Part shown: piece after piece, positions 53,123-62,131 of the stretch
Layout: the number at the start of each line of letters is the position of its first letter
Position numbering within the stretch: position 1 is the first letter of the stretch
Assembly: GCF_002917095.1 (NCBI RefSeq)
Contig: NZ_PQGA01000007.1
Coordinates: forward strand, 62,001 to 126,000
Direction: 5' to 3'
DNA length: 64,000 nucleotides
Source: Paraburkholderia eburnea
GTDB taxonomy: Bacteria > Pseudomonadota > Gammaproteobacteria > Burkholderiales > Burkholderiaceae
The notes under the pieces: generated by a model
Told to the model about the DNA's origin: nothing
Databases searched by the model: none
Seen by the model: the letters and a program-made list of their open reading frames with translations, nothing else
Position numbers and translations under genes: made by a program

Positions 53123-53230
53123 ATGCGCCTTACTGATTCGCAAGGTCGTTATGCGCCCGGTAACGAGGCATACGTGCTCGAGCAGATGGAGACATTTGAA
53201 GAGTGGCTCGCCGTAATGGCCGAGCCATAA
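53123..53230 (+). CDS. Possible 35-residue peptide or gene end
   Basis: ATG at 53123 to TAA at 53230: 'MRLTDSQGRYAPGNEAYVLE' then 'QMETFEEWLAVMAEP'. The text is protein-like but may be the 3' end of a lost gene. It stops 1 base before the tRNA. No ribosome site. Confidence 0.3.
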   Translation: MRLTDSQGRYAPGNEAYVLEQMETFEEWLAVMAEP

Positions 53231-53231
53231 C

Positions 53232-53306
53232 TGGTGCCCGAAGCTGGTTTCGAACCAGCGGCCCCCGCTGTGTAAAAGCGGTGTTCTCCCCCTGAGCTAC
53301 CCGGGC
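53232..53306 (-). tRNA. tRNA-Val (anticodon UAC), CCA encoded
   Basis: 75 bases including 3' CCA. Acceptor GCCCGGG pairs with TTCGGGC (two G.U pairs). Anticodon arm CCGCT-TTTACAC-AGCGG gives anticodon UAC. T arm GCTGG-TTCGAAA-CCAGC is perfect. The D stem GCTC/GAAC has one mismatch. A 5-base variable loop. The cloverleaf is therefore nearly complete. It lies inside the island with unrelated accessory genes around it, which is unusual for a core tRNA. Confidence 0.85.
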
Positions 53307-53326
53307 ATGCCAAATCGTTGTTGCGG

Positions 53327-53722
53327 TCAGGCGCTGCGCGACACCTTGTCTACTGCGACCGATGCTGCTGCGGTCGCTGCGCCGCCAGTCGCTGCGCCGG
53401 CTGCGGTCACGACTGCCGTGCCGCCAGCCATGCCCAATCCGCCGCTCGCAATGCTGCCACCGCCGAGTGCCGCAAGCCCTGCGGAACTCGCTGCGGCGCC
53501 GGACAGCGTGCCGCCCGCCGCGCCGATACCCGCGGCGCTCACAGCCGCGCCGATAGCGGGTGCGGCGGCGAGTGCGACGCCACCCGTTGCAACCGCGCCA
53601 ATGACGACAGCGGCCGTCTTGCCGGGATTTTCCACGACGTAGTCGACCGCGGATTCGGCGGCGTCGACAACCGTATGTGCGACCGACAGCAATGCGTCGC
53701 CAATATCATCAAAAAAAGACAT
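53327..53722 (-). CDS. Gly/Ala-rich hydrophobic protein of unknown function
   Basis: 131 residues from ATG 53722 with CGAGGAGAACAA, an excellent ribosome site. An amphipathic N-terminus ('MSFFDDIGDALLSVAHTVVD') is followed by ~90 residues of Gly/Ala/Val in zipper-like spacing ('TAAVVIGAVATGGVALAAAP', 'GLAALGGGSIASGGLGMAGG'), ending 'SVAVDKVSRSA'. No leader of the double-glycine type. It should insert in or associate with membranes. 21 bases upstream of tRNA-Val on the same strand. A small toxin or lysis-like protein is one possibility; the function is unknown. Confidence 0.65.
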   Translation of the reverse strand: MSFFDDIGDALLSVAHTVVDAAESAVDYVVENPGKTAAVVIGAVATGGVALAAAPAIGAAVSAAGIGAAGGTLSGAAASSAGLAALGGGSIASGGLGMAGGTAVVTAAGAATGGAATAAASVAVDKVSRSA

Positions 53723-54059
53723 TTGTTCTCCTCGCGGCTTATGCCGCTGCGCACGTTTAACACCGTGACCCTTGAGGGCCTCACTGCCTGGCACAACCGC
53801 CGGCAGTCAGCAGCTATTATGAGTGTGTATTTTTTTACACAAAGTTTTTTGAATACCCATATTAAATACACGGGTACTCGAACGCGTGTCGCAAACCGAC
53901 GACTTCGTGAGGAGGAAGATGGCAGAAAGCATCGGCCTCGAACCGAATCAACTCAGACGAGCATCCGCTCATGCAGCGATTTCACAAACCAGACGAAGAG
54001 ACGCGCTCAGTTGTCATCGTGCGGCCAACGGACTACGAGCGCTGAGGGATGTGCACAGG

Positions 54060-54473
54060 TTAGAGGATAAGCTTAAGCCGCGGTCCGACCTCGATGAAGC
54101 CGTTCGCACGATAGAACGCGACCGTGTGCGTCCACTTAGGCAGCGCTGGAGCGCCAACGTCGATTCGACGCTACCCGCGCTCGCGTCCAACAGCAATCGC
54201 ATGTTCCAGCAATTGCTTTGCAACCCCATGCGAGCGCTGTGCGGGGCGCACGTACAGTTCAGTGATTTGACCAAACGGTCTGCGCTCGAACATCGCGTAG
54301 CCTTCGCTGAGCATGATGACACCGACTGGGCATCCGTCATCAACCGCGAGGAAGCCGCCTACCCGGTCGTCCCGGACAAGGTCACCTGGTGCCCCACCCA
54401 ACTCGGTCAATAGCGCCGCCACCAACTCGGCGACCGCTGCCGCATCATCCGGCGTGGCTGGGCGAATAACTAG
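54060..54473 (-). pseudogene. GNAT-family N-acetyltransferase, disrupted by a TAG codon
   Basis: The minus-strand frame reads 'VIRPATPDDAAAVAELVAAL' through 'FGQITELYVRPAQRSHGVAK' (the acetyl-CoA R/Q-x2-x-G/A loop) and 'QLLEHAIAVGRERG', hits TAG at 54171-54173, then continues in the same frame 'RRIDVGAPALPKWTHTVAFY' and 'RANGFIEVGPRLKLIL' to TAA at 54060. The TAG stands where GNAT relatives have Trp, so TGG to TAG is likely. The 5' end overlaps the preceding hydrolase gene and lacks a standard start codon. Confidence 0.8.
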
Positions 54474-55503
54474 CGCAAACTGTGCGTAATCCAGCTTGTC
54501 ACTACGTCGGCAATTTGCAAATTATTCCGGTCCTGCATCAGCATGTGCGAATTCCCATACATCCCAAGTCGAGGCGTTTCGACGATTTCCACGTGTCCGC
54601 CCGCTGCGTTTACGGACGCAGCGAAAGCTTTGCAAGCCGCGTAATGCGCCGACCATGTTGGTGATTTAGCAATGAAGTCACCGTACAACAGCAAAATCGA
54701 AATCCCGACATAAGGCTTAGGGTCGCCATTTTCTCCGGGACACGCGGTTGGCTCAACGGCAACAATGGCTGCTACGCCGCCCGGGTTTGCCGAAACTACC
54801 TGGAAAGGGTATATACCTGATTGAGAGTGACTAACAAGCACCATCTTCTTCAGTTTTCTCGCGAGGAACCCAAGCGCCGGAACGGTCGGGTTCGGCGTTG
54901 ACATTGAGTAAGCCCAATCTGGAACCATCTGCTTCCAGAAATCGTCTTGCGCCTCCAGAGGAAATTGCAGCCCTGCATACGATTCGGGATACCGCGGTCC
55001 AAACCTGAAGAGTTGCCACGCAAATTCACGACCGACCTGGAAACCCGCAGGAAGTGCATCGATTTCGGCTTTTCCAGATTTGACGGCACCTATCGACGCG
55101 GCATTTGCTGCCGACCGTCCACGGGCGGCCTAGTCAATAACGTAGGCTGGGAATCCCTTTCGAACGAAGTATTCTGCCCAACCTGTCCGTCCATCGGGCG
55201 TTGTTTCCCATTCGGCGCCTGTCAGACAGCATCCGTGGATGAAGACAACGGATGCGCTGTTTGCATGCACGGGCACTTGGTACTGGACGTACATCTGCTC
55301 GACCGTAACTGTTCCCTTCGGCTCGGCCTGCGGTAGGGTCGATAGCGTATCCGACACGATATCGCGGCCGCCTACAAAAAACTCCCCTGCTTTGCGATGG
55401 TCAGCGGCTTGCTCACATCGATGGACTGAGCGATGGCCGGATGTGTGAAAACCGCTACTGCGGCTGTAATGAATGCTAGCTTCGCCATTGCGATGAGCGA
55501 CAT
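54470..55503 (-). pseudogene. Secreted alpha/beta hydrolase, broken by a frameshift and a nonsense codon
   Basis: ATG 55503 with GGAGAC upstream gives a signal peptide 'MSLIAMAKLAFITAAVAVFT', then 'HPAIAQSIDV'. At a 6-T run (55376-55381) one T appears lost, and reading resumes as 'FFVGGRDIVSDTLSTLPQ'. 'SVVFIHGCCLTGAEWETT' is the oxyanion HG region. At 55130-55132 a TAG replaces an expected Gln (CAG); the frame then continues through 'WQLFRFGPRYPESYAGLQ' to the nucleophile 'VLVSHSQSGIYPF' and the end at 54470. An esterase- or lipase-like enzyme, now inactive unless the bases are sequencing errors. Confidence 0.8.
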
Positions 55504-55681
55504 AGGTTTTGTCTCCGAACGCTCTTGTTATCTGCCAAGTCGATTGCGCATCGCCATGGCAATAACGGTCGCACCACATGCCAGAACAAACGCGGCCAAG
55601 TAGGAGCCCGCGCTTATTGAGTGGGTATACGCCCAGGTCGTAGACATCCATACCGCACGAGGATACGGGGCTGCTGCCGCT

Positions 55682-56215
55682 CTACGAGCGATGCCTTGAG
55701 CAAGTCCAGTTGCGCGGGGCTACACCCAGCAGTTCGAAGTCGTACCCCTGCCAGCCGTAGAGCTGCTTGTCCGTAGCAAGCGCCCGCTCGGCACCCCGGA
55801 TAAAGTCCTCCAGTTCGGCATCGTCTGAAAAGGGCCGTTCTTCGGAAGATATCTCGGTCGGCCCCGTTGTCTCGATGATAAGCGCGATTTTTTCGGAAAC
55901 CCCAGCGCATCCCGCTGGATGAGCGCTGTGAAGTGGTCAAAGAAGATACTCGCTTCGATACGCGCTCGAACTGCTGCTCATCAATTACAGCATTGGCGTC
56001 TTCGCCCAGCGTCGCGAAGGGATTGAGGAGGAAGGCCTCTGCTCTGCAGCCTGCGACGAGGCGGCCGGGCAGCCGCCGAATGTTGTCGAGAACTGTACGG
56101 ACCTCGGGTGTCACGAGTAGGGCCCGGCCTCAAACCAGACCGACGAATAAGTGTAGGAGGTAAACAGCGCTCTTTTCGGCGCTACCTCTTTGAGAATGTC
56201 GTAGAGCGTTGTCAT
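55682..56215 (-). pseudogene. Remnant of a phospholipase-D-like/helicase-associated gene
   Basis: Three pieces in different frames. An ATG at 56215 starts 'MTTLYDILKEVAPKRALFTS' and 'YTYSSVWFEAGPYS', then a stop. A second piece reads 'RALLVTPEVRTVLDNIRRLP' to 'AFLLNPFATLGEDANAVIDE'. After further shifts comes 'FFDHFTALIQRDALGFPKK' and 'IALIIETTGPTEISSEERPF' to 'GYDFELLGVAPRNW', ending at TAG 55682. The N-terminus resembles phospholipase-D-like island proteins; an internal deletion plus two frameshifts explain the pattern. Family assignment is tentative. Confidence 0.5.
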
Positions 56216-56302
56216 CAAAACCCCGTATTTCAATCCCAGCTTCTTGTTATCGGCCAACGCGCATCATATTGACGGTCTCCGCCCCAACATCGACATATAG
56301 CG

Positions 56303-59300
56303 CTACGTGGTAGATGAAAGCTGCAAGGCACGACCAGAAATCGGCAAGTAGAGCCAGTGCTCCTTGACCGGCGTACCCGTACATTGTTCAATGGCCTGAG
56401 CATAGGCCGATAGCTGTGGGCCGTGCTCCCGAGCGAGTGCGTCATCATGTCTGGTGCCACCAGGGTTCGACTTGTGGTCCAGGAGAACCCATCCGTCTGG
56501 CGTATCCAGCAGCATATCGATACGGCCTCTCAGTCGCGCTCCGTCAGGGCGATTGGCCTCGACAGGCACCTCCACGCGAATCGTGCTCCCCGGCCAGCGC
56601 TGTTGCAGCCACTCGAAGAACGTTTGCAGCTGGGCGATGACTGCGGTCTTGTCAACCGCGTGTGCCATTCCCCAGGCGCTGAGGATTCGCTCGACATCAG
56701 CGTCTTGCACACTTCCTGTTACACCAGCGCGTGCGATACAGAGGTGCATCGCGTTTCCGAGTACGTTCATTTCGACGCTGGCAGTGATTGCGATGCGTAC
56801 GCCGACCGGCTCTGATGTCACGACTTGGTATAGACCGCCTTCGGCATCGCTCGGTCGATACCAGAGAGGCGGAGCATCGCTAACGGGCGCCGCCACGTAC
56901 CAGCTACATGTCGATTCGTGCGGCGCTGGTGGCGCGCCCATTTCGGTGACTTTCCAGACTCCAGCTTTTCGGAGAACAGTTCGCCCGTCTGGCAGCACGA
57001 CTGGACCTGTATCACCGAACAGAAGGTCGCCTGCCTCGAGTTCATCCACCCAGTCTCTATTGATGCTTCGACTCCGCTGGCAAGTCACAACGACGTTTGC
57101 GTCGCGTGCACGTGTCATGCTGACATAGAGCAGCCGCTTGTTCTCGGCGAGAGCATCCGCCGCCATCCTCTGGCCGATAGCGCTTTGCTCAGCATTGGTG
57201 GCTGACTGCGGCTGAGTCCGCTTGCCCCATGACCTCGGCCAGAAGTGCACGAAGCGATTTTCAAGTGGGCGCTCGGGATTGAACTCGCCGTCGGTACGCG
57301 CACGAACGCCCCACAGCGCACTTCTCGCTGCCGTTCCGAGGGACGTCAGAATGACGACCGGCCACTCAAGCCCCTTTGCTCCATGGTGTGTCATCACGCT
57401 GACGGCAGCGTCGGCGGTCGCGGCACGGTCGTCGGCCTGGTCGTCAGCAAGTGTGCCAAGCCAAAGCAGCAGCCCGCTAACGGTTGACGGACGTCTGGCG
57501 GCGATGCACTCGTCCTCATAAGCGGCGCCGAGGTCCATCAAGGCTTCCACGTTGGCGATTCGAGTCCTCGCTTGATGGGGAGAACTCGACCATTGGCTTG
57601 CAACACGGGCAACGTGTGACTCGGCTTTGGCGAGTCGCAGCGCCTCCCGCGGGGTAAGCGCAGCGAGGCTTGGTCGCAACTTCTCCAGACGGGCAAGTAG
57701 CGGATGCGCGTCGTCCCCCTCAGCTTTCCACCGCGAAGGGCTTGCATCTTCCCGGGAGAGGTACTCGAGCCGGTCCGCCAGCCACTCCTGCGCAGGAATG
57801 CCATCAGCGAGGGACAAAATAAGCGCGGACGCGACCGTGTCCCTTGGGTCGAGCAAGCGTCGAAGGCACGCAAGAACAAAAATAGCTTCGGGCGTACCAA
57901 GAAGTCCGGCTCTCGGGCTCGCGGACGGTACTCCCCATTGCGTCAGTGAAGTTACCGCAAGTTCAACCTGGTCGTTCTTGCGGCAAAGGACCGCTATATC
58001 ACCCGGTCGAACAGGACGTTCCTGTTGGGTGTGCCGGTCGATGACCTTCAACTCCGATTGAAGCAGTTCGCTGACCGCCTGCCCCAACGCAAGGTAGTCG
58101 GACTCGTTGTTTTTGCTTTCGAAGTTCCAGTGGAATAACGCCGGTTGCCCTGCAATGTCATCCCTCGATGGTTGCAGATGCACCTGTTCCGGCTGCAGTT
58201 CCGGAAGGAACGCGGAGCCAAATACTGCATTTGTGAGGGAGACCAGCGACGGCGTTGAGCGTCGGGAGGTAGTAAGTGGTGTACCCAGCTTCCCGCCCCA
58301 ACCCTCAACTGCCGCAAGAATGCCTGCAATGAGCCGGGCATCGGCGCCCCGGAATCCGTAAATGGCCTGCTTCGGGTCTCCAACCCAGACCGAGCGCTTG
58401 GCCAGTTTGGCTAGCTCCACGAAAAGCGCGAGCTGCAGCGGGCTGGTGTCCTGGAATTCGTCGACCATCACAAGGTCGAGCTCATCGGCCAACGCCTGGC
58501 GGACATCCTCATTCTTGCGGATGACCTCAAGCAACAGAACTTCCTGGTCACCAAAGTCAACTGCACCCATCGCACGCTTGGCTTCGGCATAGGTGTCGAG
58601 CGTCATGGCCGTCAGTTCGAACACCAGCTCAAGATAGGAGCGCACATCAGCATGGAATCCAGGATGCGATTCGTGCGCCTGTGCGGCTTCCGAAACAGGG
58701 GTGATAGCCGCGCGCACTACGGCACCAGCGTTCAGCGTGCAAGCCGCAATCCAGTCTGGCCAGCTCCAGCGCCCCTCCCCAAAGCACCGCTCGAGGCGCT
58801 CCAGTTCCTTGTGACCATTCCGGAGGTTCTGCGCGACATTCCCGCCCGCGGCCTCAGCCGTTGCAATATGCAACGATACGTCCGTCAGTGCCTTCGTCAA
58901 GGCAACAACGAGTTCTCCCGTCGGGTCGGTGCCTACCGAGGGAGTGGGCCAGTTCGCCAACATCAGGTCGGCATTCCGATGGCCCATTTTTCGCAACTCG
59001 TCCGCCGAAATGTCGTTATTCCGAGCGGCGTTCACCACATCCTCAATCTGTGCCGACCATTCCGCATGGTCGATGCCAAACCTGGTGGTGAGCGTTACCA
59101 GCTTTTCTCGCCCGGCTTCGTCGAGCGTCTCCGCAAGTGACGTCGCCAGCAGGCGCTTGGCCTGACCTTCACTCAAGACGGTCTGGTCTGGGGATAGACC
59201 TATCTCGAAGCAGAAGCGCTTCAACAACTGGCCGCATACGCTATTAACTGTGCCGAGCTTTGCCTGGCCGATAGCAGTAGCGAGCCCGATTGCGCCTTTG

Positions 59301-59479
59301 TTCAAGAGCCACGCGCGCGCTCGCTCGCGCAACTCCGTTGCGGCTTTGACCGTGAATGTCGTCGCGAGCACGGCGTACGGCCTTGCTTCGCCCGACTCGA
59401 GTGCCTCGGCGAGCGTTTCCGTGAGCTTGTAAGTTTTGCCACTGCCCGCGCCTGCGCTGATGAATTCGATGTTGTTCAT
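56303..59479 (-). CDS. AddA-like UvrD helicase with C-terminal RecB-type nuclease
   Basis: 1058 residues. Walker A 'SAGAGSGKTYKL' (8-19), motif II 'MVDEFQDTSPLQ', motif III 'VGDPKQAIYGFRGAD', 'HGAKGLEWPVVIL' (motif V) and 'LLYVSMTRARD' (motif VI) make an SF1A helicase. The C-terminal nuclease has 'GRIDMLLDTPDGWVLLDHKS' with the Asp...Asp-x-Lys set of PD-(D/E)xK enzymes. Domain order equals AddA/RecB. The end of the next gene overlaps its start (ATGA, 59476-59479), as in addBA operons. It lies in the island, not with housekeeping repair genes, so a phage- or element-linked function is likely. Confidence 0.88.
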   Translation of the reverse strand: MNNIEFISAGAGSGKTYKLTETLAEALESGEARPYAVLATTFTVKAATELRERARAWLLNKGAIGLATAIGQAKLGTVNSVCGQLLKRFCFEIGLSPDQTVLSEGQAKRLLATSLAETLDEAGREKLVTLTTRFGIDHAEWSAQIEDVVNAARNNDISADELRKMGHRNADLMLANWPTPSVGTDPTGELVVALTKALTDVSLHIATAEAAGGNVAQNLRNGHKELERLERCFGEGRWSWPDWIAACTLNAGAVVRAAITPVSEAAQAHESHPGFHADVRSYLELVFELTAMTLDTYAEAKRAMGAVDFGDQEVLLLEVIRKNEDVRQALADELDLVMVDEFQDTSPLQLALFVELAKLAKRSVWVGDPKQAIYGFRGADARLIAGILAAVEGWGGKLGTPLTTSRRSTPSLVSLTNAVFGSAFLPELQPEQVHLQPSRDDIAGQPALFHWNFESKNNESDYLALGQAVSELLQSELKVIDRHTQQERPVRPGDIAVLCRKNDQVELAVTSLTQWGVPSASPRAGLLGTPEAIFVLACLRRLLDPRDTVASALILSLADGIPAQEWLADRLEYLSREDASPSRWKAEGDDAHPLLARLEKLRPSLAALTPREALRLAKAESHVARVASQWSSSPHQARTRIANVEALMDLGAAYEDECIAARRPSTVSGLLLWLGTLADDQADDRAATADAAVSVMTHHGAKGLEWPVVILTSLGTAARSALWGVRARTDGEFNPERPLENRFVHFWPRSWGKRTQPQSATNAEQSAIGQRMAADALAENKRLLYVSMTRARDANVVVTCQRSRSINRDWVDELEAGDLLFGDTGPVVLPDGRTVLRKAGVWKVTEMGAPPAPHESTCSWYVAAPVSDAPPLWYRPSDAEGGLYQVVTSEPVGVRIAITASVEMNVLGNAMHLCIARAGVTGSVQDADVERILSAWGMAHAVDKTAVIAQLQTFFEWLQQRWPGSTIRVEVPVEANRPDGARLRGRIDMLLDTPDGWVLLDHKSNPGGTRHDDALAREHGPQLSAYAQAIEQCTGTPVKEHWLYLPISGRALQLSSTT

Positions 59480-62091
59480 TGCTCCCAGCCCCCGAGCAGT
59501 ACCATATAGTCCTTATCCCACGCATTTGGCCCATTCACCGGAAGTGTGCCCTCGGGTCCGTTGAAATCTTCCCCGCCACCAACGGGAACGACATCGATGT
59601 GGCCTTCAGCCCATTGATTGGCGCGCCAGGACCAACTTGCCCTGGCCTGCTCGATGAGACCTGCGGTTGCAGCCGGAGGTGGCGTCCGAACCTGTGCAGT
59701 CGGGATGACGTCGGGGGCACTGACGTACATCGCGCCAGTCTCCAGAATGAAATAACCCAGCGCCGCCGGCGCGACGCCTGCTTGCTGCTGGTACAGCGAC
59801 GAATAGATAGCCAGTTGGAGATGCTGTCCGTCGTGCAGTGCGTCCGCGTAACGCTTGTCGCCGCGCCATTTCATATCGAGTGCTACAGCTTGGCCACCAG
59901 CCAGTTCGACCAGGAGGTCGATTTTCCCGATAAGCGACACGTCGCCAAGCTCACCCGCGACAGGCAACTCGGTATGGACACGGATAGCCTTCGCGGCGCG
60001 CAGATGGCGCATCATCGAACGGATTGCGTGCTCGCATACGCTCCTGAATCGTTGCAGACTGACCCCGGCACCGTGCATCAGCAAGATGGCACCCTCAGTC
60101 CGAAGGAGGAAATCAACGTTGTCTCGGAACCATGCGACTGCGTGCTCGTCGGTCCAGTTCAGACTGTCCGCCTGCTGAAACAGCTTCTCGAAAACACGAT
60201 GCGCGAGCGTACCCAGGAGATTATTGCCGTCCCGTGCCTCAAGTATCGAGGCCGGACGCATGCGTGCAATGCGCTTGAACGCGTAGAGTGCGGGTGCATT
60301 GAATAGCTCCGACATGGACGTGTATGACTGGTCCGTCGTCGGTACTGTAATCGGCTCACCGAGTTCGAGCGACTGAGGCGCTGGAGGCAACGCCGTGCGC
60401 GTGACGTTCTCCGCGAGCGTCCCAACAAACCCGTTCGAAACCTGCGCGTCAAGGTTGACGAGCTGCTCCTTCAGGTCTGGCCAAAGTTTCAGCAGCAGTT
60501 GGCGAACAGGATGCTCCTCCGCGCCAGGCGGCGGCAAAACCATGATGAACCGGCGCCTCGCGACCAGCAGTGGGCGCAGCCACTGCTGGGACAATAGCTC
60601 CAGTTCGTTCTGCGGGTCGCGCACCTCCACGCCGAGGTCCCGGAGTGTAGCGAGTTCCGACTTCGTCCATTCAAGCGGTAGCGGCAACTGCGGCGTCGAT
60701 GGCATCCACCAGATGACCTCGTCGGCAGAATCAATGCAGGCCGCAGCGTCCGACTCGGCCCGAAGGCAGCCTACCTGCGCCGGCGCAAAAGGGTTTCCGG
60801 AACTCATTGGCGTTGCGTGCTCAAGAAGCTGTTCAATCATGCGCGGTGCGATGGCGGGCGCGCCCTGGCTTTTCAATTCAAGCAAACCGTCCCGAACTGC
60901 CGAGCACTGCTCTATCGCCGCACCGAGCGTCGCGTTCAACGGGCCATCGTCCACGAGCCTTTTGCGCAGGGCATCGACCAGCTTCTCGACCCGCGTCAGA
61001 AGCGCATCGACGGGTGCGCCGGTATCGCGATTCCAGCGCTCGCCCTCGAGCCAGAAAGCGATGTCATCAAGTATGGCTTCGCCGTTTTCGGTGCCGTGGA
61101 TTTCCTGCTTCGCTGATTCCCAGGCATCGCCTCCGATACCCGGTTGCTCCGCGACAGCCTTCGCGAGACGGACGCGTGCCCTCCGCAGGAAAGGGCCAAT
61201 GGGATGAGAAAGAAACTCGACGAGGCGTCCGACATCAATCGGGTCCCAGCACATTTCAAGTGCCAGGCCCAGAGCCTGCAAGGCAGGACGCAGGCTGCTG
61301 ACATGGCGAAAACCGCTGCTGACACCACCCGTCGCCATCATCGTTGCGTCGACCGAGTCACCGTCCGACTCGCACACGAGAAGCCGGTCTGTTGGCATTT
61401 GGCGGCAATATGCACTGAGCCAATGCTCAGCAGCCTCGTGGGTCGACGCCTGAACCAGCACGACACTGCCGTCGGCAACCGGGTTCGCCAGTGGACGAAG
61501 GTGCCCCGCAACTGCGCCGAGTGCGCTCTTCTGAAGTTCGCTAAGTAGTCCCTCACCTTGAGGCTCGGGTTCCCACGCCGTGACGCCAGGCAGGCGGGCA
61601 AGCACCTCGCGCCAGGCACGCGAGAAGCTGTCCAGCGGGTCGACGAGCCGCATCGATTCGATTGGCGTCCGCCCAGTTTCGAGCGCCGCGAGTACCGCGG
61701 CGAGGCGCTCAGCTTGCCCGGGTGGGATGTTGCCATTGGCAATCTGCTCGACCTCCGCCATGTCCACTAACATTTGCGGACTGCCTGCTGGTGCGGCGCC
61801 ATCCCAGCCTCCGAGGCGCCATTCGTCGCGCCAGGAAAGAAGCTTGGCGCTCGTGCCGACGCTATCCGCCTGGAGCGACCGACTGTAGAACCGGCTCGGT
61901 GCCGCTTGTGTTCGCAGATGCCCAAGGTAGCTTGTAACGCGCTGCGCCGTGCTCACCTCTGGACGGCTTAGCCCCAGCCAGGTTTCGAGAAGCCCGAGCA
62001 AGCCCATGGGGCCGACGACAGGCTGGCCTAGGATGTCCGGACGGGAGGGACCCAGTCGGCCGTCGAGTTTCAGTCCAAGAGTGATGTGCAT
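59476..62091 (-). CDS. AddB-like PD-(D/E)xK nuclease protein
   Basis: 871 residues. A degenerate helicase-like N-terminal part without Walker A, then a C-terminal nuclease: 'SMSELFNAPALYAFKRIARM', 'LLGTLAHRVFEKLFQQAD' (the conserved G-x-x-x-H), 'SLIGKIDLLVELAGGQAVAL' and 'DMKWRGDKRYADAL', where Asp-Met-Lys stands for the usual Glu-x-Lys, and a Gln-rich helix 'HLQLAIYSSLYQQQAG' (QxxxY). Companion of the AddA-like protein; together they should process DNA ends. The iron-sulphur Cys cluster of Gram-positive AddB is not visible. Confidence 0.8.
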   Translation of the reverse strand: MHITLGLKLDGRLGPSRPDILGQPVVGPMGLLGLLETWLGLSRPEVSTAQRVTSYLGHLRTQAAPSRFYSRSLQADSVGTSAKLLSWRDEWRLGGWDGAAPAGSPQMLVDMAEVEQIANGNIPPGQAERLAAVLAALETGRTPIESMRLVDPLDSFSRAWREVLARLPGVTAWEPEPQGEGLLSELQKSALGAVAGHLRPLANPVADGSVVLVQASTHEAAEHWLSAYCRQMPTDRLLVCESDGDSVDATMMATGGVSSGFRHVSSLRPALQALGLALEMCWDPIDVGRLVEFLSHPIGPFLRRARVRLAKAVAEQPGIGGDAWESAKQEIHGTENGEAILDDIAFWLEGERWNRDTGAPVDALLTRVEKLVDALRKRLVDDGPLNATLGAAIEQCSAVRDGLLELKSQGAPAIAPRMIEQLLEHATPMSSGNPFAPAQVGCLRAESDAAACIDSADEVIWWMPSTPQLPLPLEWTKSELATLRDLGVEVRDPQNELELLSQQWLRPLLVARRRFIMVLPPPGAEEHPVRQLLLKLWPDLKEQLVNLDAQVSNGFVGTLAENVTRTALPPAPQSLELGEPITVPTTDQSYTSMSELFNAPALYAFKRIARMRPASILEARDGNNLLGTLAHRVFEKLFQQADSLNWTDEHAVAWFRDNVDFLLRTEGAILLMHGAGVSLQRFRSVCEHAIRSMMRHLRAAKAIRVHTELPVAGELGDVSLIGKIDLLVELAGGQAVALDMKWRGDKRYADALHDGQHLQLAIYSSLYQQQAGVAPAALGYFILETGAMYVSAPDVIPTAQVRTPPPAATAGLIEQARASWSWRANQWAEGHIDVVPVGGGEDFNGPEGTLPVNGPNAWDKDYMVLLGGWEQ

Positions 62092-62131
62092 GAGTGGTCT
62101 CGAGTAAAACAGGCCTTAAAGCCAACGCGCG

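Noticed and set aside
53886..54413. A 175-codon plus-strand frame
   Set aside because: It lies opposite the GNAT pseudogene, whose minus-strand text matches a family.
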